Numbered from the stretch's first letter, positions 8,024 to 17,339 are shown. The stretch is 64,000 nt of DNA from Paenibacillaceae bacterium (GCA_029256185.1 JAQSYI010000029.1:1-64000); one strand, 5' to 3'. The notes: generated from the sequence alone by a model not told the origin. A program made the numbers and translations.

Positions 8024-10636
8024 TCATTCTACCGTAATGATGCATGTGGCCGTTTTCAGTCCATCCAGCGAGATTGCCGTTATGGTTGCTGTTCCTGCCC
8101 CCTTGGCTTCAACCGTTGCTGTCGTTGTGCCATTCGCAGGATGGTAGACTTCCCCGGTTACCGCCGCCACGGAAGGATCGCTTGAGACGAACGTCACCGT
8201 CTTGTCAATGGCATTGCCCGGAGCTACAGCCGCCGTCAGATTCACTGTTCCCTCTGCCTGAAGCGTATGCGCCCCTTGATCCAGCGTTACCCCGCTAACC
8301 GGCACCGACGGCACACTGTATAATCGCACCTGATCCACATAGGCGATTGTAGGGATGGAAGACCAAGCCCGCAAGCGAATGCTCATTCTGGCCGCATTGG
8401 GCTTGGGAGTATATGGGATGGAAATCTTCTTCCATGTATTTCCTGTTACATCCTGATAGGCATTGGTCCCCAGGAAGGCGTATTGGGCGTCCGCTTCATC
8501 CTCGCTCACTCTCAGCACTCCTTGCTCCACCTTCACCCAAGCTTCCAGCATATAGGTTTTATTGGGTTCTACGGTGAACCATTCCTGTCCGATTCCTCCG
8601 CCGTAGCCGGTAAACTTGATTTTCTGCGAGCGCAAGCCGTGAACCGCATCAGCCGACAGACTCAGCTGCTCGGTCGTGCTCATCTTGTACCAGGAATCCG
8701 CCAGGCCATCCCCGTTGGTATCCGTCTCGAAGCTGCCGTTAGCCAAATAGTTGCCCACCACAACTGTAGCGGTTGAGGTTGTTGTTACCCCTCCTGAAGT
8801 CACCTGCGTCAGAATGGGATAGCTTCCGTCCGGTGTATCTGACGGCACTGCCAGCTTGAACGTCTTCGATACTTTCCTGTTGGTATGGACCCCTCCTGTG
8901 TACCCTGACAAGGAGAAGTCTCCCTCGCCCTGATTCGTTATCACCCAACCGGATGGCAAGCTCAGATGAAATTGTCCGCTGTGGGGAAGCAAGGAATAGT
9001 TGCGGATATTGACCTGGAGATCGACGCTGCTTCCCGGAATAACCGTGGTCTGCGGCGGCTCCGTTACACCATACACATCCGGAGCCTTCACCACGAAGGT
9101 GTAAACCGCCCCACTCACCGTCTGTCCTGCTACTGCAGCGCTTCCTGCAGCAGCCAATTCATGCCGGGTCCAGTCCGCATCGTTACCCACTTGCACCTGA
9201 AACTCCACCGGCTGCGATTCTCCCGGGTCCAACCCGTCCAGCACAGTGCCGCTGGAGGAAATCATGCTCCAACCGTACGTATTCAGGGTTACGCTGCCCG
9301 TCGCAATGGGCGCTGGGAATTGATTGGTCACCTGCCCCTTGATCTTGACAACCTGTCCCGCCGTGGCCACTGCATATTCCGGTGAAAACTCCAGCCGCAA
9401 GCCCGGGTCCAGATCAGTCAGACCGGCCTGCTGGACCTTCTGCTTATAGGCTTCATTACTTAACCCGAACGTCTCCTGAATCGCATTGAGGTATCCAAAC
9501 CCGTCCATCGTCGTCGGTTCAATCACCCCGCCCTCCGCATTCTCGTTCCAGGCATAGAGGGTGGACATGTTCATGGAAGCGGGATGGGAGTCCAGATAAG
9601 CTTTGATGTTCTCCAGTTGTGCTCTGAATTTAAGCGGACTGGGATCGGCATAGACGTATTTCTCATAGCCCTTGCCCCAAGGTCTGGGGTCGAAGGCGCT
9701 TAACCCTCCGGGGATGAACAGATAATTCTCGTAATTCTCATACCCGCTCTCTGGGGGATAGCTTGCATATACGAAATTATTCCAGGCGGGAGGATAGGAG
9801 ATTGCATAATCCGCAGGCACATTCTGGTTGCTGTCCAGGCCGATACCGGCCAGATTCAGCGGCAGAAAACCGTCAAAGCCCAGATCGGTCTGGCTTTGCA
9901 GGGTCCTATATCCGTTCACCAGAAGCAGCGGATTAGGCAGTCCCGCATTTTGCGCCGCCGTGCGGAGCTGCTGCAGAGCCGTGGTGATCTGTGCTTCACT
10001 TCCCAATTGATACAGCATATTGGTGTAGAAGCCCACAATGGGTCTGCCATCGGGCGTTTTCTTATACGATGGGTCCTGCATAAACTCCACAAACTTCGGC
10101 ACAATCAGCGAATTCCAATTAGCCGCCGGCCACTTGCCGTCCGGGACAAAATAAATATAGAAGCTCATCAAATCCTTGTACGGAGATTCCGTAAAGTGAT
10201 GAATCGACTGCTGGCCCGGCCGTTCCCCGCCCCCTACCTCCTTCCAGTAGTAATAGAATGCGAAGTGGTCAATTCCCCGGCTGGCAGCCTGCAGGATCTG
10301 TTGATCCACTACACTTTGCTGGCGGTCATCATACCAGCCCGCCAATGGCTCCCGGTACGGGATGGGGCCATACCCCCATAATCCCGGCTGGGTCAAATGG
10401 TCCTTAACCCCGCTCCAATAGTCGCCTATCCGGCCATAGGTTTGCTCGAACTTTTTCAGCCCGGTGGGATTAAGCTCCGGATTCCAGCTGCTGAAATAGA
10501 ACATGCCCACATCATAATCATCCTCCGCCTTTGCTTCCCAAGTGAAGCATAACTGTATGATAAATACAGCTATTGCCATTGCCAAAATCCGGACAACATG
10601 TGCGGGCCGCAGCATATTTCCTTCAAACATAACCAT
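8024..10636 (-). CDS. Secreted multidomain GH99/GH71-like protein with CBM and Ig-like domains
   Basis: An 870-residue exported protein. A signal peptide ends at about AKA (residues 36-38). Residues 40-390 resemble the GH99-like catalytic barrel, with FAFYYYW and YAWNENAEGG characteristic of endo-mannosidase/GH71/WbsX relatives. A beta-sandwich linker region (about 410-630), a CenC-like carbohydrate-binding module (about 633-775) and a bacterial Ig-like Big_2 domain (about 780-870) follow. It probably acts on a polysaccharide outside the cell. The annotated ATG at 10636 almost touches AAGGGGG; the ATG at 10630 is better spaced. The promoter region is occupied by a repeat with an insertion (10647-11138). 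Substrate not determinable. Confidence 0.78.
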   Translation of the reverse strand: MVMFEGNMLRPAHVVRILAMAIAVFIIQLCFTWEAKAEDDYDVGMFYFSSWNPELNPTGLKKFEQTYGRIGDYWSGVKDHLTQPGLWGYGPIPYREPLAGWYDDRQQSVVDQQILQAASRGIDHFAFYYYWKEVGGGERPGQQSIHHFTESPYKDLMSFYIYFVPDGKWPAANWNSLIVPKFVEFMQDPSYKKTPDGRPIVGFYTNMLYQLGSEAQITTALQQLRTAAQNAGLPNPLLLVNGYRTLQSQTDLGFDGFLPLNLAGIGLDSNQNVPADYAISYPPAWNNFVYASYPPESGYENYENYLFIPGGLSAFDPRPWGKGYEKYVYADPSPLKFRAQLENIKAYLDSHPASMNMSTLYAWNENAEGGVIEPTTMDGFGYLNAIQETFGLSNEAYKQKVQQAGLTDLDPGLRLEFSPEYAVATAGQVVKIKGQVTNQFPAPIATGSVTLNTYGWSMISSSGTVLDGLDPGESQPVEFQVQVGNDADWTRHELAAAGSAAVAGQTVSGAVYTFVVKAPDVYGVTEPPQTTVIPGSSVDLQVNIRNYSLLPHSGQFHLSLPSGWVITNQGEGDFSLSGYTGGVHTNRKVSKTFKLAVPSDTPDGSYPILTQVTSGGVTTTSTATVVVGNYLANGSFETDTNGDGLADSWYKMSTTEQLSLSADAVHGLRSQKIKFTGYGGGIGQEWFTVEPNKTYMLEAWVKVEQGVLRVSEDEADAQYAFLGTNAYQDVTGNTWKKISIPYTPKPNAARMSIRLRAWSSIPTIAYVDQVRLYSVPSVPVSGVTLDQGAHTLQAEGTVNLTAAVAPGNAIDKTVTFVSSDPSVAAVTGEVYHPANGTTTATVEAKGAGTATITAISLDGLKTATCIITVE

Positions 10637-10646
10637 GCCCCCTTAA

Positions 10647-11138
10647 AGTTTTGAGTTGATTGCCACCTAGTGGCGTTTCCGAAAAACTCGCTTCGAAAGC
10701 ATCAACTAAGTTTTGAGTTGATTGCCACCTAGTACCTTGACCGGATCAAATTGGCGGGATGAAGTGCTGGGCAGGATTGCTAACGGAACAGAGCGCTCTT
10801 ATTGGGGCTCTACCCGTGCAGTGAAAATTTTAACGGAACGGAGCGCCGCTATTTGTCCCGATTTCGCAATAAAAGAGGAAAATCAGCAGAATAACGTCGC
10901 AGAGTTCCGTTAGCCTGGCAACATCTCCGTTTTAGCTGGTTTAGCGGCGCTCTGTTCCGTTACACCGTTCCCTCTTCGAGCTCCAGGCCGTGATCAAGAC
11001 GGAAGCTGGACACACGGCCCCCCTCCCTTTTGGAAAACTCACCCAAACCTTGCATTCATTTCGGTCAAGGTACTAGTGGCATTTCCGAAAAAATCGCTTC
11101 GAAAGCATCCGCTTCGTTTTGAGTTGATTGCCGTATGC
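10647..11138. repeat. Tandem repeat unit of about 64 bp, second copy interrupted
   Basis: A unit starting TTTTGAGTTGATTGCC, continuing through GGCRTTTCCGAAAAA and CGCTTCGAAAGCATC, is present from about 10649. The second unit starts at 10711 but is split after ACCTAGT by the 339-bp block described separately, resumes at 11073, and a third partial copy starts near 11117. The array fills the gap between the beta-lactamase-fold gene and the secreted GH99-like gene. Confidence 0.8.
10734..11072. mobile_element. MITE-like 339-bp insertion with ACCTTGACCG terminal inverted repeats
   Basis: The block begins ACCTTGACCG (10734-10743) and its far end reads CGGTCAAGGT (11062-11071). It is bounded by CTAGT on both sides (10729-10733 and 11073-11077). 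The neighbouring intact repeat unit reads CCACCTAGTGGC, which is what remains if the block and one CTAGT are removed, so it serves as an empty site. Inside are inverted copies of TAACGGAACRGAGCGC (10781, 10831 direct; about 10943-10962 inverted; a partial one near 10904). No transposase is encoded, as expected of a non-autonomous element. Confidence 0.7.
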
Positions 11139-11150
11139 GGCATATTAACC

Positions 11151-12200
11151 TTACATCCCCAATGCCAGCTTCATGGAATGGGTAGCCAGCAGCCGGTAAT
11201 TTCTCCAATCGCCATGCATATGGATGCTGTTGCTGATAATGACTCCGGCCGTATCGTACACCGGATCGATCCACATGTGGCAGCCGCTGAAGCCGGGATG
11301 CCCCACCGTTTGCGGCGAATTCAAATCGCTGAAGCAGCGGTGGATATCATGCTCCGTCTTCTGCATGCCCAGGGGAGTCCGGGCGTACCTCCCACCGGTG
11401 GATTCCCGGAGCATCAGATCAATGGCCGCCTCCGTGAATATCCGCTGCATGCCTGCCATTCCTCTGTCTAAAATCATGGCACCGAATTTCACCAAATCCG
11501 TAGCCGTGGAATGAATGCCGCTGTCGCCGGTAACCGCTAGCTCGTCGTACTCAACGGCTGTTGTCTGTCTGTCGGCATGGATAGGCACCACATACTCCCC
11601 CGCCTGCAAGGTGGACATCCCGTAAGTGGTGTTATCCATGCCAAGGGGCTTGAACAGCAGGCTCTGCGCCAATGGCTCCAGCTCCATACCGGAAACCCGC
11701 TCCAGCACATCCATCAGGATGGTGTATCCGGGGGAATAATAGCCGAACTGTTCCCCTGGCAGGGCATCCCATTCCATATGGGCGTACAGCCCCTCCAGAT
11801 ATGGACGGATGCCCCCCAGCTTCGGCCATGGAAGCATGACCGCCCGGATACCGGAGGCATGGGTGAGCAGATGCAGCAGGGTCACCTGCGGATGCCGCAT
11901 CTCAGGAATGAAGCGCTGCACCGGATCGTCCAGCGTCAGGGCCGCTTCTTCGCAAAGCTTGACCACCAGGGCCGCCGTTACCAGCTTGGAGACTGAACCA
12001 ATATTGAATTTCGTGCCCCCTGCAACAGGCGTCCTATCCGTATAAGACACAGCCCCCTCCATGAAGTGGTACACCAACTCACCCTTATGAACAACCGCGA
12101 CTGAGAGATTCGGTGTTAACCGATCCCGGATAAAAGCTCTAAACCGGTTATCATATGCCGTTGCATTCCCTACACATCGTTGTTCGTTAATCCGATACAT
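11151..12200 (-). CDS. Serine hydrolase, beta-lactamase/class C fold
   Basis: A 349-residue member of the beta-lactamase-related serine hydrolases (PF00144). The nucleophile motif SVSK (69-72) is clear. The second motif reads YSPGY (155-159), where the usual third residue Asn is Pro, common in esterase-like members. HPGFSG near residue 305 stands where HxG/KTG is expected. No signal peptide or membrane segment, so it is probably a cytoplasmic esterase or amidase rather than an antibiotic-resistance enzyme. It is the last gene of the minus-strand operon, 36 bp after the flavin oxidoreductase, and may deacylate imported sugars; that is inference. Confidence 0.82.
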   Translation of the reverse strand: MYRINEQRCVGNATAYDNRFRAFIRDRLTPNLSVAVVHKGELVYHFMEGAVSYTDRTPVAGGTKFNIGSVSKLVTAALVVKLCEEAALTLDDPVQRFIPEMRHPQVTLLHLLTHASGIRAVMLPWPKLGGIRPYLEGLYAHMEWDALPGEQFGYYSPGYTILMDVLERVSGMELEPLAQSLLFKPLGMDNTTYGMSTLQAGEYVVPIHADRQTTAVEYDELAVTGDSGIHSTATDLVKFGAMILDRGMAGMQRIFTEAAIDLMLRESTGGRYARTPLGMQKTEHDIHRCFSDLNSPQTVGHPGFSGCHMWIDPVYDTAGVIISNSIHMHGDWRNYRLLATHSMKLALGM

Positions 12201-12236
12201 AATGCATCCTTCACCTCCCCATCCATAATCGCAGCC

Positions 12237-13583
12237 TTACAGGATAATGGAGCCGCCTGCCTGCAGCTTGTTTCTGACCGCCGCCACATCCACATCCTCC
12301 ACCGCCCGGCCGCTGGTCAGAGCCTCGAAGGCCGCCACCCCCGCCGCCTCTCCCGTCTGGTTCGTATTGACCATCACCCGTATGGCGCCGAAGGCTCCCG
12401 GGTCCGCATCAATCGCCCTGCCGCAAACCAGCAGGTTAGGATAGGTTCCGGGAACCAGCGAGCCATAAGGAATCTGCCAGAAGGCAGGGTTCGTTTCCGT
12501 CTGAGGGCGCCAGCGGGTTTCGGAATACCCCGTGATGATATCCACCTGTACGCCATCCAGATAATAGTAGGTTACACCGGGCTTATCCGCGTAATGGATA
12601 TCCGAGGGATAGGAGCCGTTGGCAATAGCGTCGGGAAAGCTTCTGCCGGTCATAATATCCCCGTTGCTCAACTGGTACCGGCAGCGGATCTGCCTGGTCT
12701 GCCTGGTGCCGATGGAGGAGGCCAGAGACAGCAGAGCAATCTCCTCACCGCCCTCCGCATACTTTCTCAATACATCCATCTGGGCCCTGATCTGCCTCCT
12801 GCCCTCGATTTCCGCCTGGGTCAGCTCATGGCCAATGGAACAATCCTTGTACACGCTGCTTTTGGCCCAGAACTGTACTTCCGGTACGCCGGGGATATGG
12901 CTCTCATACCCCATATCTACCATCCTGCACTCCTGGCGGTGCTCGGAGATAATGGCAGGGGCAGAAGGAATCCGGGAATATCCATATATTCTGGCGCAGG
13001 CGGTTGCCGGCTGCTGGCCTTCAGAGCGGTAGCTCTCCAGGCCCAGATGCACGCACAGGTCTCCGTCGGCTGTGGCATCAATGAACTGCTTGGCTTTAAT
13101 GGCCTGCCTGCCCGACTTGTTCTCGATGAAAACCGCCTTCAGCTCCCCGTCCTCCACGTAAGGGGCCACATAGGACGTGTGTAGATAAGGCTTGACCCCC
13201 GCCTCCAGAATCATTTCATCCAGCTCAATCTTGAGCTCCTCCGTATTCAGGTAATACGCCATAATGTTGGCCATTCTGGCCGGGGGCGTGGTGCTGAGCC
13301 TTTCTTCAACCGCATGCTTCCGCCTCTTCAGCCTCTCTACAATCTCCTGCGTTGTGCCGGCGATAATTTGCTTCTTGAACTCCGCATCGTACAGAGAGTG
13401 CCAGATGCAGACTAGCCCCAAGGTTGCGTTTCCTCCAAAACAATTCATCTTCTCCACAATGGCGACTTTGGCCCCCAGTCTTGCGGCCCTGACGGCTGCC
13501 GATACACCCGTGCAGCTTCCTCCCAGCACACAGATGTCCACCTCATCAACCACGGGAATACTGCGGGACTGCTCCAAGATCAT
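12237..13583 (-). CDS. FAD-dependent oxidoreductase (FAD_oxidored family)
   Basis: A flavoprotein of the PF12831 type. From the ATG at 13583 (MILEQSRSIPVVDEVDICVLGG) it has 448 residues. The dinucleotide-binding motif is GGSCTGVSAAVRAARLG with a downstream acidic end IVEK, and the C-terminal part contains PNLLVCGRAIDADPGAFGAIR, the family's second FAD contact. AAGGAG lies 11 bases before this ATG; the longer form from 13646 lacks a ribosome site. No export signal. These proteins accompany carbohydrate operons in Paenibacillus-type genomes, where they are thought to oxidise sugar derivatives, but no substrate is established. It lies 77 bp after the YtcP-type permease gene. Confidence 0.82.
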   Translation of the reverse strand: MILEQSRSIPVVDEVDICVLGGSCTGVSAAVRAARLGAKVAIVEKMNCFGGNATLGLVCIWHSLYDAEFKKQIIAGTTQEIVERLKRRKHAVEERLSTTPPARMANIMAYYLNTEELKIELDEMILEAGVKPYLHTSYVAPYVEDGELKAVFIENKSGRQAIKAKQFIDATADGDLCVHLGLESYRSEGQQPATACARIYGYSRIPSAPAIISEHRQECRMVDMGYESHIPGVPEVQFWAKSSVYKDCSIGHELTQAEIEGRRQIRAQMDVLRKYAEGGEEIALLSLASSIGTRQTRQIRCRYQLSNGDIMTGRSFPDAIANGSYPSDIHYADKPGVTYYYLDGVQVDIITGYSETRWRPQTETNPAFWQIPYGSLVPGTYPNLLVCGRAIDADPGAFGAIRVMVNTNQTGEAAGVAAFEALTSGRAVEDVDVAAVRNKLQAGGSIIL

Positions 13584-13660
13584 GATGCTTTTCACTCCTT
13601 CACGAGAACCTTCTCGGTCTAAGAAACAGGATTTTTTTGAACTCACATTTTAGGTGAGAC

Positions 13661-14542
13661 TCAGCCTTTTACACTGCCCATTACGATGCCTTTGGTGAAG
13701 TACTTCTGCAAGAACGGATAGACAGCAAGAATAGGCAGCATGGCAACCACAATTTGCGCGGCCTTGGCATTCTTCTGCACAACCTCATTGTTATCGAGAA
13801 TTTCCGCTGCGGCATTGATATTCACCTTCACCACAATGGTCTGCAGATAGGTCTGCAGGGGGAACTTGTCGGTGCTGTTCAGGAAGATCATCCCGTCGAA
13901 CCAGGAATTCCAATGGTAAACCGCCACGAAAAGAATCAATGTAGCAATGACTGGCTTTGACAAGGGAAGTAAGATCCTCGTTAGCAGCGTCCCATGTCCC
14001 GCTCCGTCAATATAAGCGGCCTCCGATATTTCATAAGGGATCTCCTTCAGAAAGTTCTGCAGCAGGATCACATTGAAAATGGGGACGGCGTTGGGAATAA
14101 TCAGAGCCCAGATAGTATCGATGAGCCCGGTGCTGTTGACGATCAGATAAGTGGGGATCAGTCCGCCGCCGAACAGCATGGTGATCAGGAAGTACCATAC
14201 ATAGAACCCGCGGGCCTTAAACTTATGTCTGCTGAGCGAAAGCGGATAGGCGGCCAGAATCGTCAGCACCATGCTGCACACAATCCCGAGCAGCGTCCGT
14301 TCCACAGAGATGCCGAAGGCCGTGTAGAACTTGGGATTGCTGATAACGAACTTGTACGTGCTCAGTTGAAAATCCACCGGCCAGGCGATAACGGAGCCGG
14401 AGCTTACCGCAACCTTGGAGCTTAAGGATAATGCTACAATGTGCAGCATCGGGAATATGCATATGAAGGAAATGAAGGCAAGAAAAAGATAGTTTGCCAC
14501 AATGAATATTTTTTTGCCGACAGTTTCTTTATGAAAGGGCAT
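13661..14542 (-). CDS. Carbohydrate ABC transporter permease, YtcP type (module A)
   Basis: A 293-residue inner-membrane permease (MalG/YtcP branch) with about six membrane helices. The cytoplasmic EAA loop, EAAYIDGAGHGTLLTRILLP (about 188-207), is where the ATPase docks. It ends with the KYFTKGIVMGSVKG tail shared by all three YtcP-type proteins in this window. It pairs with the LplB-type permease and lipoprotein just upstream. No ATPase gene is present, so a shared MsmX-like ATPase encoded elsewhere is implied. Expected cargo is an oligosaccharide. Confidence 0.92.
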   Translation of the reverse strand: MPFHKETVGKKIFIVANYLFLAFISFICIFPMLHIVALSLSSKVAVSSGSVIAWPVDFQLSTYKFVISNPKFYTAFGISVERTLLGIVCSMVLTILAAYPLSLSRHKFKARGFYVWYFLITMLFGGGLIPTYLIVNSTGLIDTIWALIIPNAVPIFNVILLQNFLKEIPYEISEAAYIDGAGHGTLLTRILLPLSKPVIATLILFVAVYHWNSWFDGMIFLNSTDKFPLQTYLQTIVVKVNINAAAEILDNNEVVQKNAKAAQIVVAMLPILAVYPFLQKYFTKGIVMGSVKG

Positions 14543-14589
14543 GGTCTCTCTTTCCTCTCCTTGGGTGTGTCTAAGTTTTCAGACACGCC

Positions 14590-15483
14590 CTAAATCACTT
14601 TGTATCCGGTAAGGCGATAGGCAAGCTTATACGAAACGATCACAAGAATGCAGGAGATGACCGATTTGAACAATCCTGCGGCGGTGGCAATGCTGAATCT
14701 GGCGTTCTGGAAGGCCAGCCGGTATACAAGGGTATCGATGATGTCCCCGCTTCTCATCGTAATGGGGTTCATCAGATTGAAGATTTGCTCGAAGCCGGCG
14801 TTCAGAATATTCCCCAGGCCAAGCACGGTCAGCAGCACGATGGTCGGGGCAATGCAAGGGAGTGTAACATGAATCGTCTGCTTCCACCGGCCGGCTCCGT
14901 CGATCAGGGCCGCTTCATAGAGAGCGGGATTCACACCGGCCAGGGCCGCCATATAGATAATGGTTCCATAACCGAATTCCTTCCATATATTCGTACCGAT
15001 CAGCACAGTGGGGAACCATTGGTTGTCTCCCAGGAAAAAGACGGGCTTAAGCCCCAGCCATTGCAGGAATTCATTGACGATCCCGCTTGTAGGCGATAAT
15101 ATATCCACCACAATACCGGCCAGCAAAACCCAGGAGATGAAATAAGGCAAATAGATGACGGTCTGTACGGTCCGCTTGAACACAGTCAGCCGTACCTCAT
15201 TGAGCAGCAAGGCGAACAGGACAGGAACGGCGATACCGGTGGCAATCTTCCATAAAGCGATAAAAACGGTATTATATAGCGACCGGCCAAAGCCCGGAGT
15301 GGAGAACAAGGCCGTGAAATTATCCATTCCCACAAAGTCGGATTGGAAGATGCCCAGGTAAGTCTTATAGTCCAGAAAGGCAATGGAGCTTCCGAAGATG
15401 GGGATATAGTGATAAATGAACAGAATAACAACCGAAGGCAATAACATCAGATGCAGCAGACTGTCGCGCCTCAAAGCTTTCAT
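14590..15483 (-). CDS. Carbohydrate ABC transporter permease, LplB type (module A)
   Basis: A 297-residue inner-membrane permease of the LplB (MalF-like) branch, six predicted helices, with EAA loop YEAALIDGAGRWKQTIHVTLP. It starts at ATG 15483 with AAGGAG 11 bases upstream. A strong hairpin lies between it and the upstream lipoprotein gene, which would let the lipoprotein be made in excess over the permeases. It forms the channel with the YtcP-type partner 47 bp downstream. Confidence 0.92.
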   Translation of the reverse strand: MKALRRDSLLHLMLLPSVVILFIYHYIPIFGSSIAFLDYKTYLGIFQSDFVGMDNFTALFSTPGFGRSLYNTVFIALWKIATGIAVPVLFALLLNEVRLTVFKRTVQTVIYLPYFISWVLLAGIVVDILSPTSGIVNEFLQWLGLKPVFFLGDNQWFPTVLIGTNIWKEFGYGTIIYMAALAGVNPALYEAALIDGAGRWKQTIHVTLPCIAPTIVLLTVLGLGNILNAGFEQIFNLMNPITMRSGDIIDTLVYRLAFQNARFSIATAAGLFKSVISCILVIVSYKLAYRLTGYKVI

Positions 15484-15507
15484 ACACGCCTTACTCCTTT
15501 CTAGTTT

Positions 15508-15547
15508 CCTGCCTGACCTGCATGATCGGGAAATGCGGTCAGGCAGG
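15508..15547 (-). other. Intercistronic hairpin between lipoprotein and permease genes
   Basis: Perfect 11-bp arms CCTGCCTGACC (15508-15518) and GGTCAGGCAGG (15537-15547), extended inward by GCAT/ATGC across a one-base bulge. There is no T-run after it on the minus strand, so it is more likely an mRNA-stabilising or partial-termination structure than a full terminator. It is of the kind that raises binding-protein levels relative to permease. Confidence 0.75.
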
Positions 15548-15563
15548 AATGAAGCTCATACCC

Positions 15564-17234
15564 TCACTTCGTGGTTTCGTACCACTTGTTCAGCTCGTTG
15601 GTAATGGTATCTCCCCCGCCGTTCTTCCATGCGGTTACCGCTTTATCGAATACGCCGATGTCATCCCCCATGATGACTCCCAGCATGGCTGTGTCCAATG
15701 GAGTCTTCAGACTGTCTCCCAGATAGCTTTGGGTTTTGGTCGGCAAGGTCTGGGCCGCGTCAACCTTGATCCGGTTGCTCTCCCGCAATTGCTCGATTAC
15801 CTTGAAGGCGCTGTCGTTGCCGAATATTAAATTGTAGGCATCGCTGGCGGCCTTGGTGCTTCCGCTGCTGATCTGCTTGATCTTGTCATAATAGATTTTG
15901 GCTCCGTTCACCGTGCTCAGCTTCGACGCATCTCCGCTGGTAAGTGCTGCGGATACTTCCTTATAGGCAGAGAAGCCTTTCCATGGCGGATTAACAGGTG
16001 CGAACTTGTACGCGGCGAGGGATACGCCATCGGCGGACAGGCTGTATTTCTCCGGCTTATATTCGGGGAAAGTGATTAAGGAAGCATTCAGATTCTCGAT
16101 CTTAACCGCAGCCTCCGGATGCTTGATCCCCTTCTTGACGAACAGATACCGGCTGGGCGTGGCTGAGCCTTGCGCAACGGAAGGAGATCCGGTGTTGGTG
16201 GGAATCTCCAGCACCTTCCACTTCGCATTGGGGTCCGCTGCCATGTTGTTTTGAATTTCTCCCAGCGAGGAGCCATACTTGCCGAACTCGATCCCGACCT
16301 TGCCGGAAACCACATCCTCCACGGCAGTTTCATACTTGATAGCGGCAAAATCCTTGCGGAGCAAGCCCTCCTTGTACAGCTCCTGCAGCTTAAGCAGAGC
16401 GGCCCGGGTTTCCGGTTGAATGGTGCTGTAAGCCAGCTTGCCGGTCTTGTCGTCCTTGATCCAGATGTTGTAATAGGCGCCGAAGCCGTTCAGGAACCCG
16501 ACCAGGCTGCTGGAATAGGTGTCTATGGTATCGTTGGCGCTGATTCCATAGGTATCCTTGCCGCCAAGCTTGGCATCCACAAAGGCTTTGGCCGCTTTGT
16601 GCAGCTCATCCATGGTTTTGGGCTCCGCCATGCCTACCTTGTCCAGCCAGTCCTTGCGGATCCACAGCAGGTTGCTGTCATCGGGCTGCGTCCCGGTAAT
16701 GGGCAGGCCGTACAAGCGTCCGTTGGTCTTCATGAAATTCATGGTAATCCCGCCGTCGTCCTTGACATATTGCTTGTAGAGATCGCTTGCATAGGCCTCG
16801 AAATAATCGGTCATATCCTCCACCAGCCCTGCTTCAAGCAGCTGCTTGTAGATCGTTGCATCCACCGGAGCAATATCCGGAATATTGTTCGACGCAATCG
16901 CGGTATTCCACTTGGTGTTGTACTCGGCGGGTGCGGGAGTCCAGATGTAATTGATGTTGATGTTCAGATAGTCCTTATAAGCCGTTTGCCACACATTTTC
17001 CTGAATGGATTTCTGCTCGGGATTGGCGGGGTTGAACTTGGTGCCCGAGTCCAGTTCCCTTGCCGCTGTCAATGTCACCAGCTCCCCATATTTGCCGAAG
17101 GGCTCAGCCTTGACAGGCAATGCACCGGGCGACGGGCTGGCGGAGGGAGCTGCTGCTTCCTCCTTGCCGCAAGCTGTAAGCGTTACCATAGCACATAAAA
17201 AAAAGAAAAGTGCTTTTGATGATTTTGTCATCAT
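15564..17234 (-). CDS. Extracellular solute-binding lipoprotein, LplA type (module A)
   Basis: A 556-residue family 1 solute-binding protein of the large LplA/YtcQ type. The signal peptide ends in the lipobox LTAC (cysteine about residue 22), followed by a Pro/Ser/Ala-rich linker, so it is tethered to the outer face of the membrane and delivers an oligosaccharide to the LplB/YtcP channel. The GLPITGTQ and LWIRKDWLDKVGM stretches (about 175-200) are typical of the family. GGGAGGAAGG precedes the ATGATG start. Its upstream region contains an element almost identical to one before the DUF6259 gene (17302-17339), arguing for separate induction. Confidence 0.93.
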   Translation of the reverse strand: MMTKSSKALFFFLCAMVTLTACGKEEAAAPSASPSPGALPVKAEPFGKYGELVTLTAARELDSGTKFNPANPEQKSIQENVWQTAYKDYLNININYIWTPAPAEYNTKWNTAIASNNIPDIAPVDATIYKQLLEAGLVEDMTDYFEAYASDLYKQYVKDDGGITMNFMKTNGRLYGLPITGTQPDDSNLLWIRKDWLDKVGMAEPKTMDELHKAAKAFVDAKLGGKDTYGISANDTIDTYSSSLVGFLNGFGAYYNIWIKDDKTGKLAYSTIQPETRAALLKLQELYKEGLLRKDFAAIKYETAVEDVVSGKVGIEFGKYGSSLGEIQNNMAADPNAKWKVLEIPTNTGSPSVAQGSATPSRYLFVKKGIKHPEAAVKIENLNASLITFPEYKPEKYSLSADGVSLAAYKFAPVNPPWKGFSAYKEVSAALTSGDASKLSTVNGAKIYYDKIKQISSGSTKAASDAYNLIFGNDSAFKVIEQLRESNRIKVDAAQTLPTKTQSYLGDSLKTPLDTAMLGVIMGDDIGVFDKAVTAWKNGGGDTITNELNKWYETTK

Positions 17235-17301
17235 TGTTTTCCTTCCTCCCTGGTTGTCTTGAGGCCTCTGATATCATGTTAGCATGGGCATAGCAGCCCA
17301 A

Positions 17302-17339
17302 CAATTCAACTATTCCGGCTTATGTATACTATTGCGGCC
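17302..17339 (-). promoter_or_regulatory. Candidate YesN operator upstream of the lipoprotein gene
   Basis: A 38-bp stretch matching 33 of 38 bases with the one at 23838-23875, on the same strand and about 65 to 90 bp before each start codon. On the minus strand its core reads GCCGCAATAGTATACATAAG followed by CCGG, with GTATAC at the centre and GCCG/CCGG at the flanks. A weak -10-like TTGAAT lies just downstream. The repetition upstream of two genes in one regulon, next to yesMN, is why I call it an operator. Confidence 0.6.

Noticed and set aside
10722..10913. 63-residue frame inside the 339-bp insertion
   Set aside because: Too short for a transposase, no ribosome site, spans the element boundary.
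11151..12200. Antibiotic-resistance beta-lactamase
   Set aside because: No export signal, second motif altered (YSP for YxN), and the gene is embedded in a sugar operon.
16170..17198. 342-codon open frame opposite the solute-binding protein gene
   Set aside because: Antisense to a gene with a lipobox and family motifs; no start signal.
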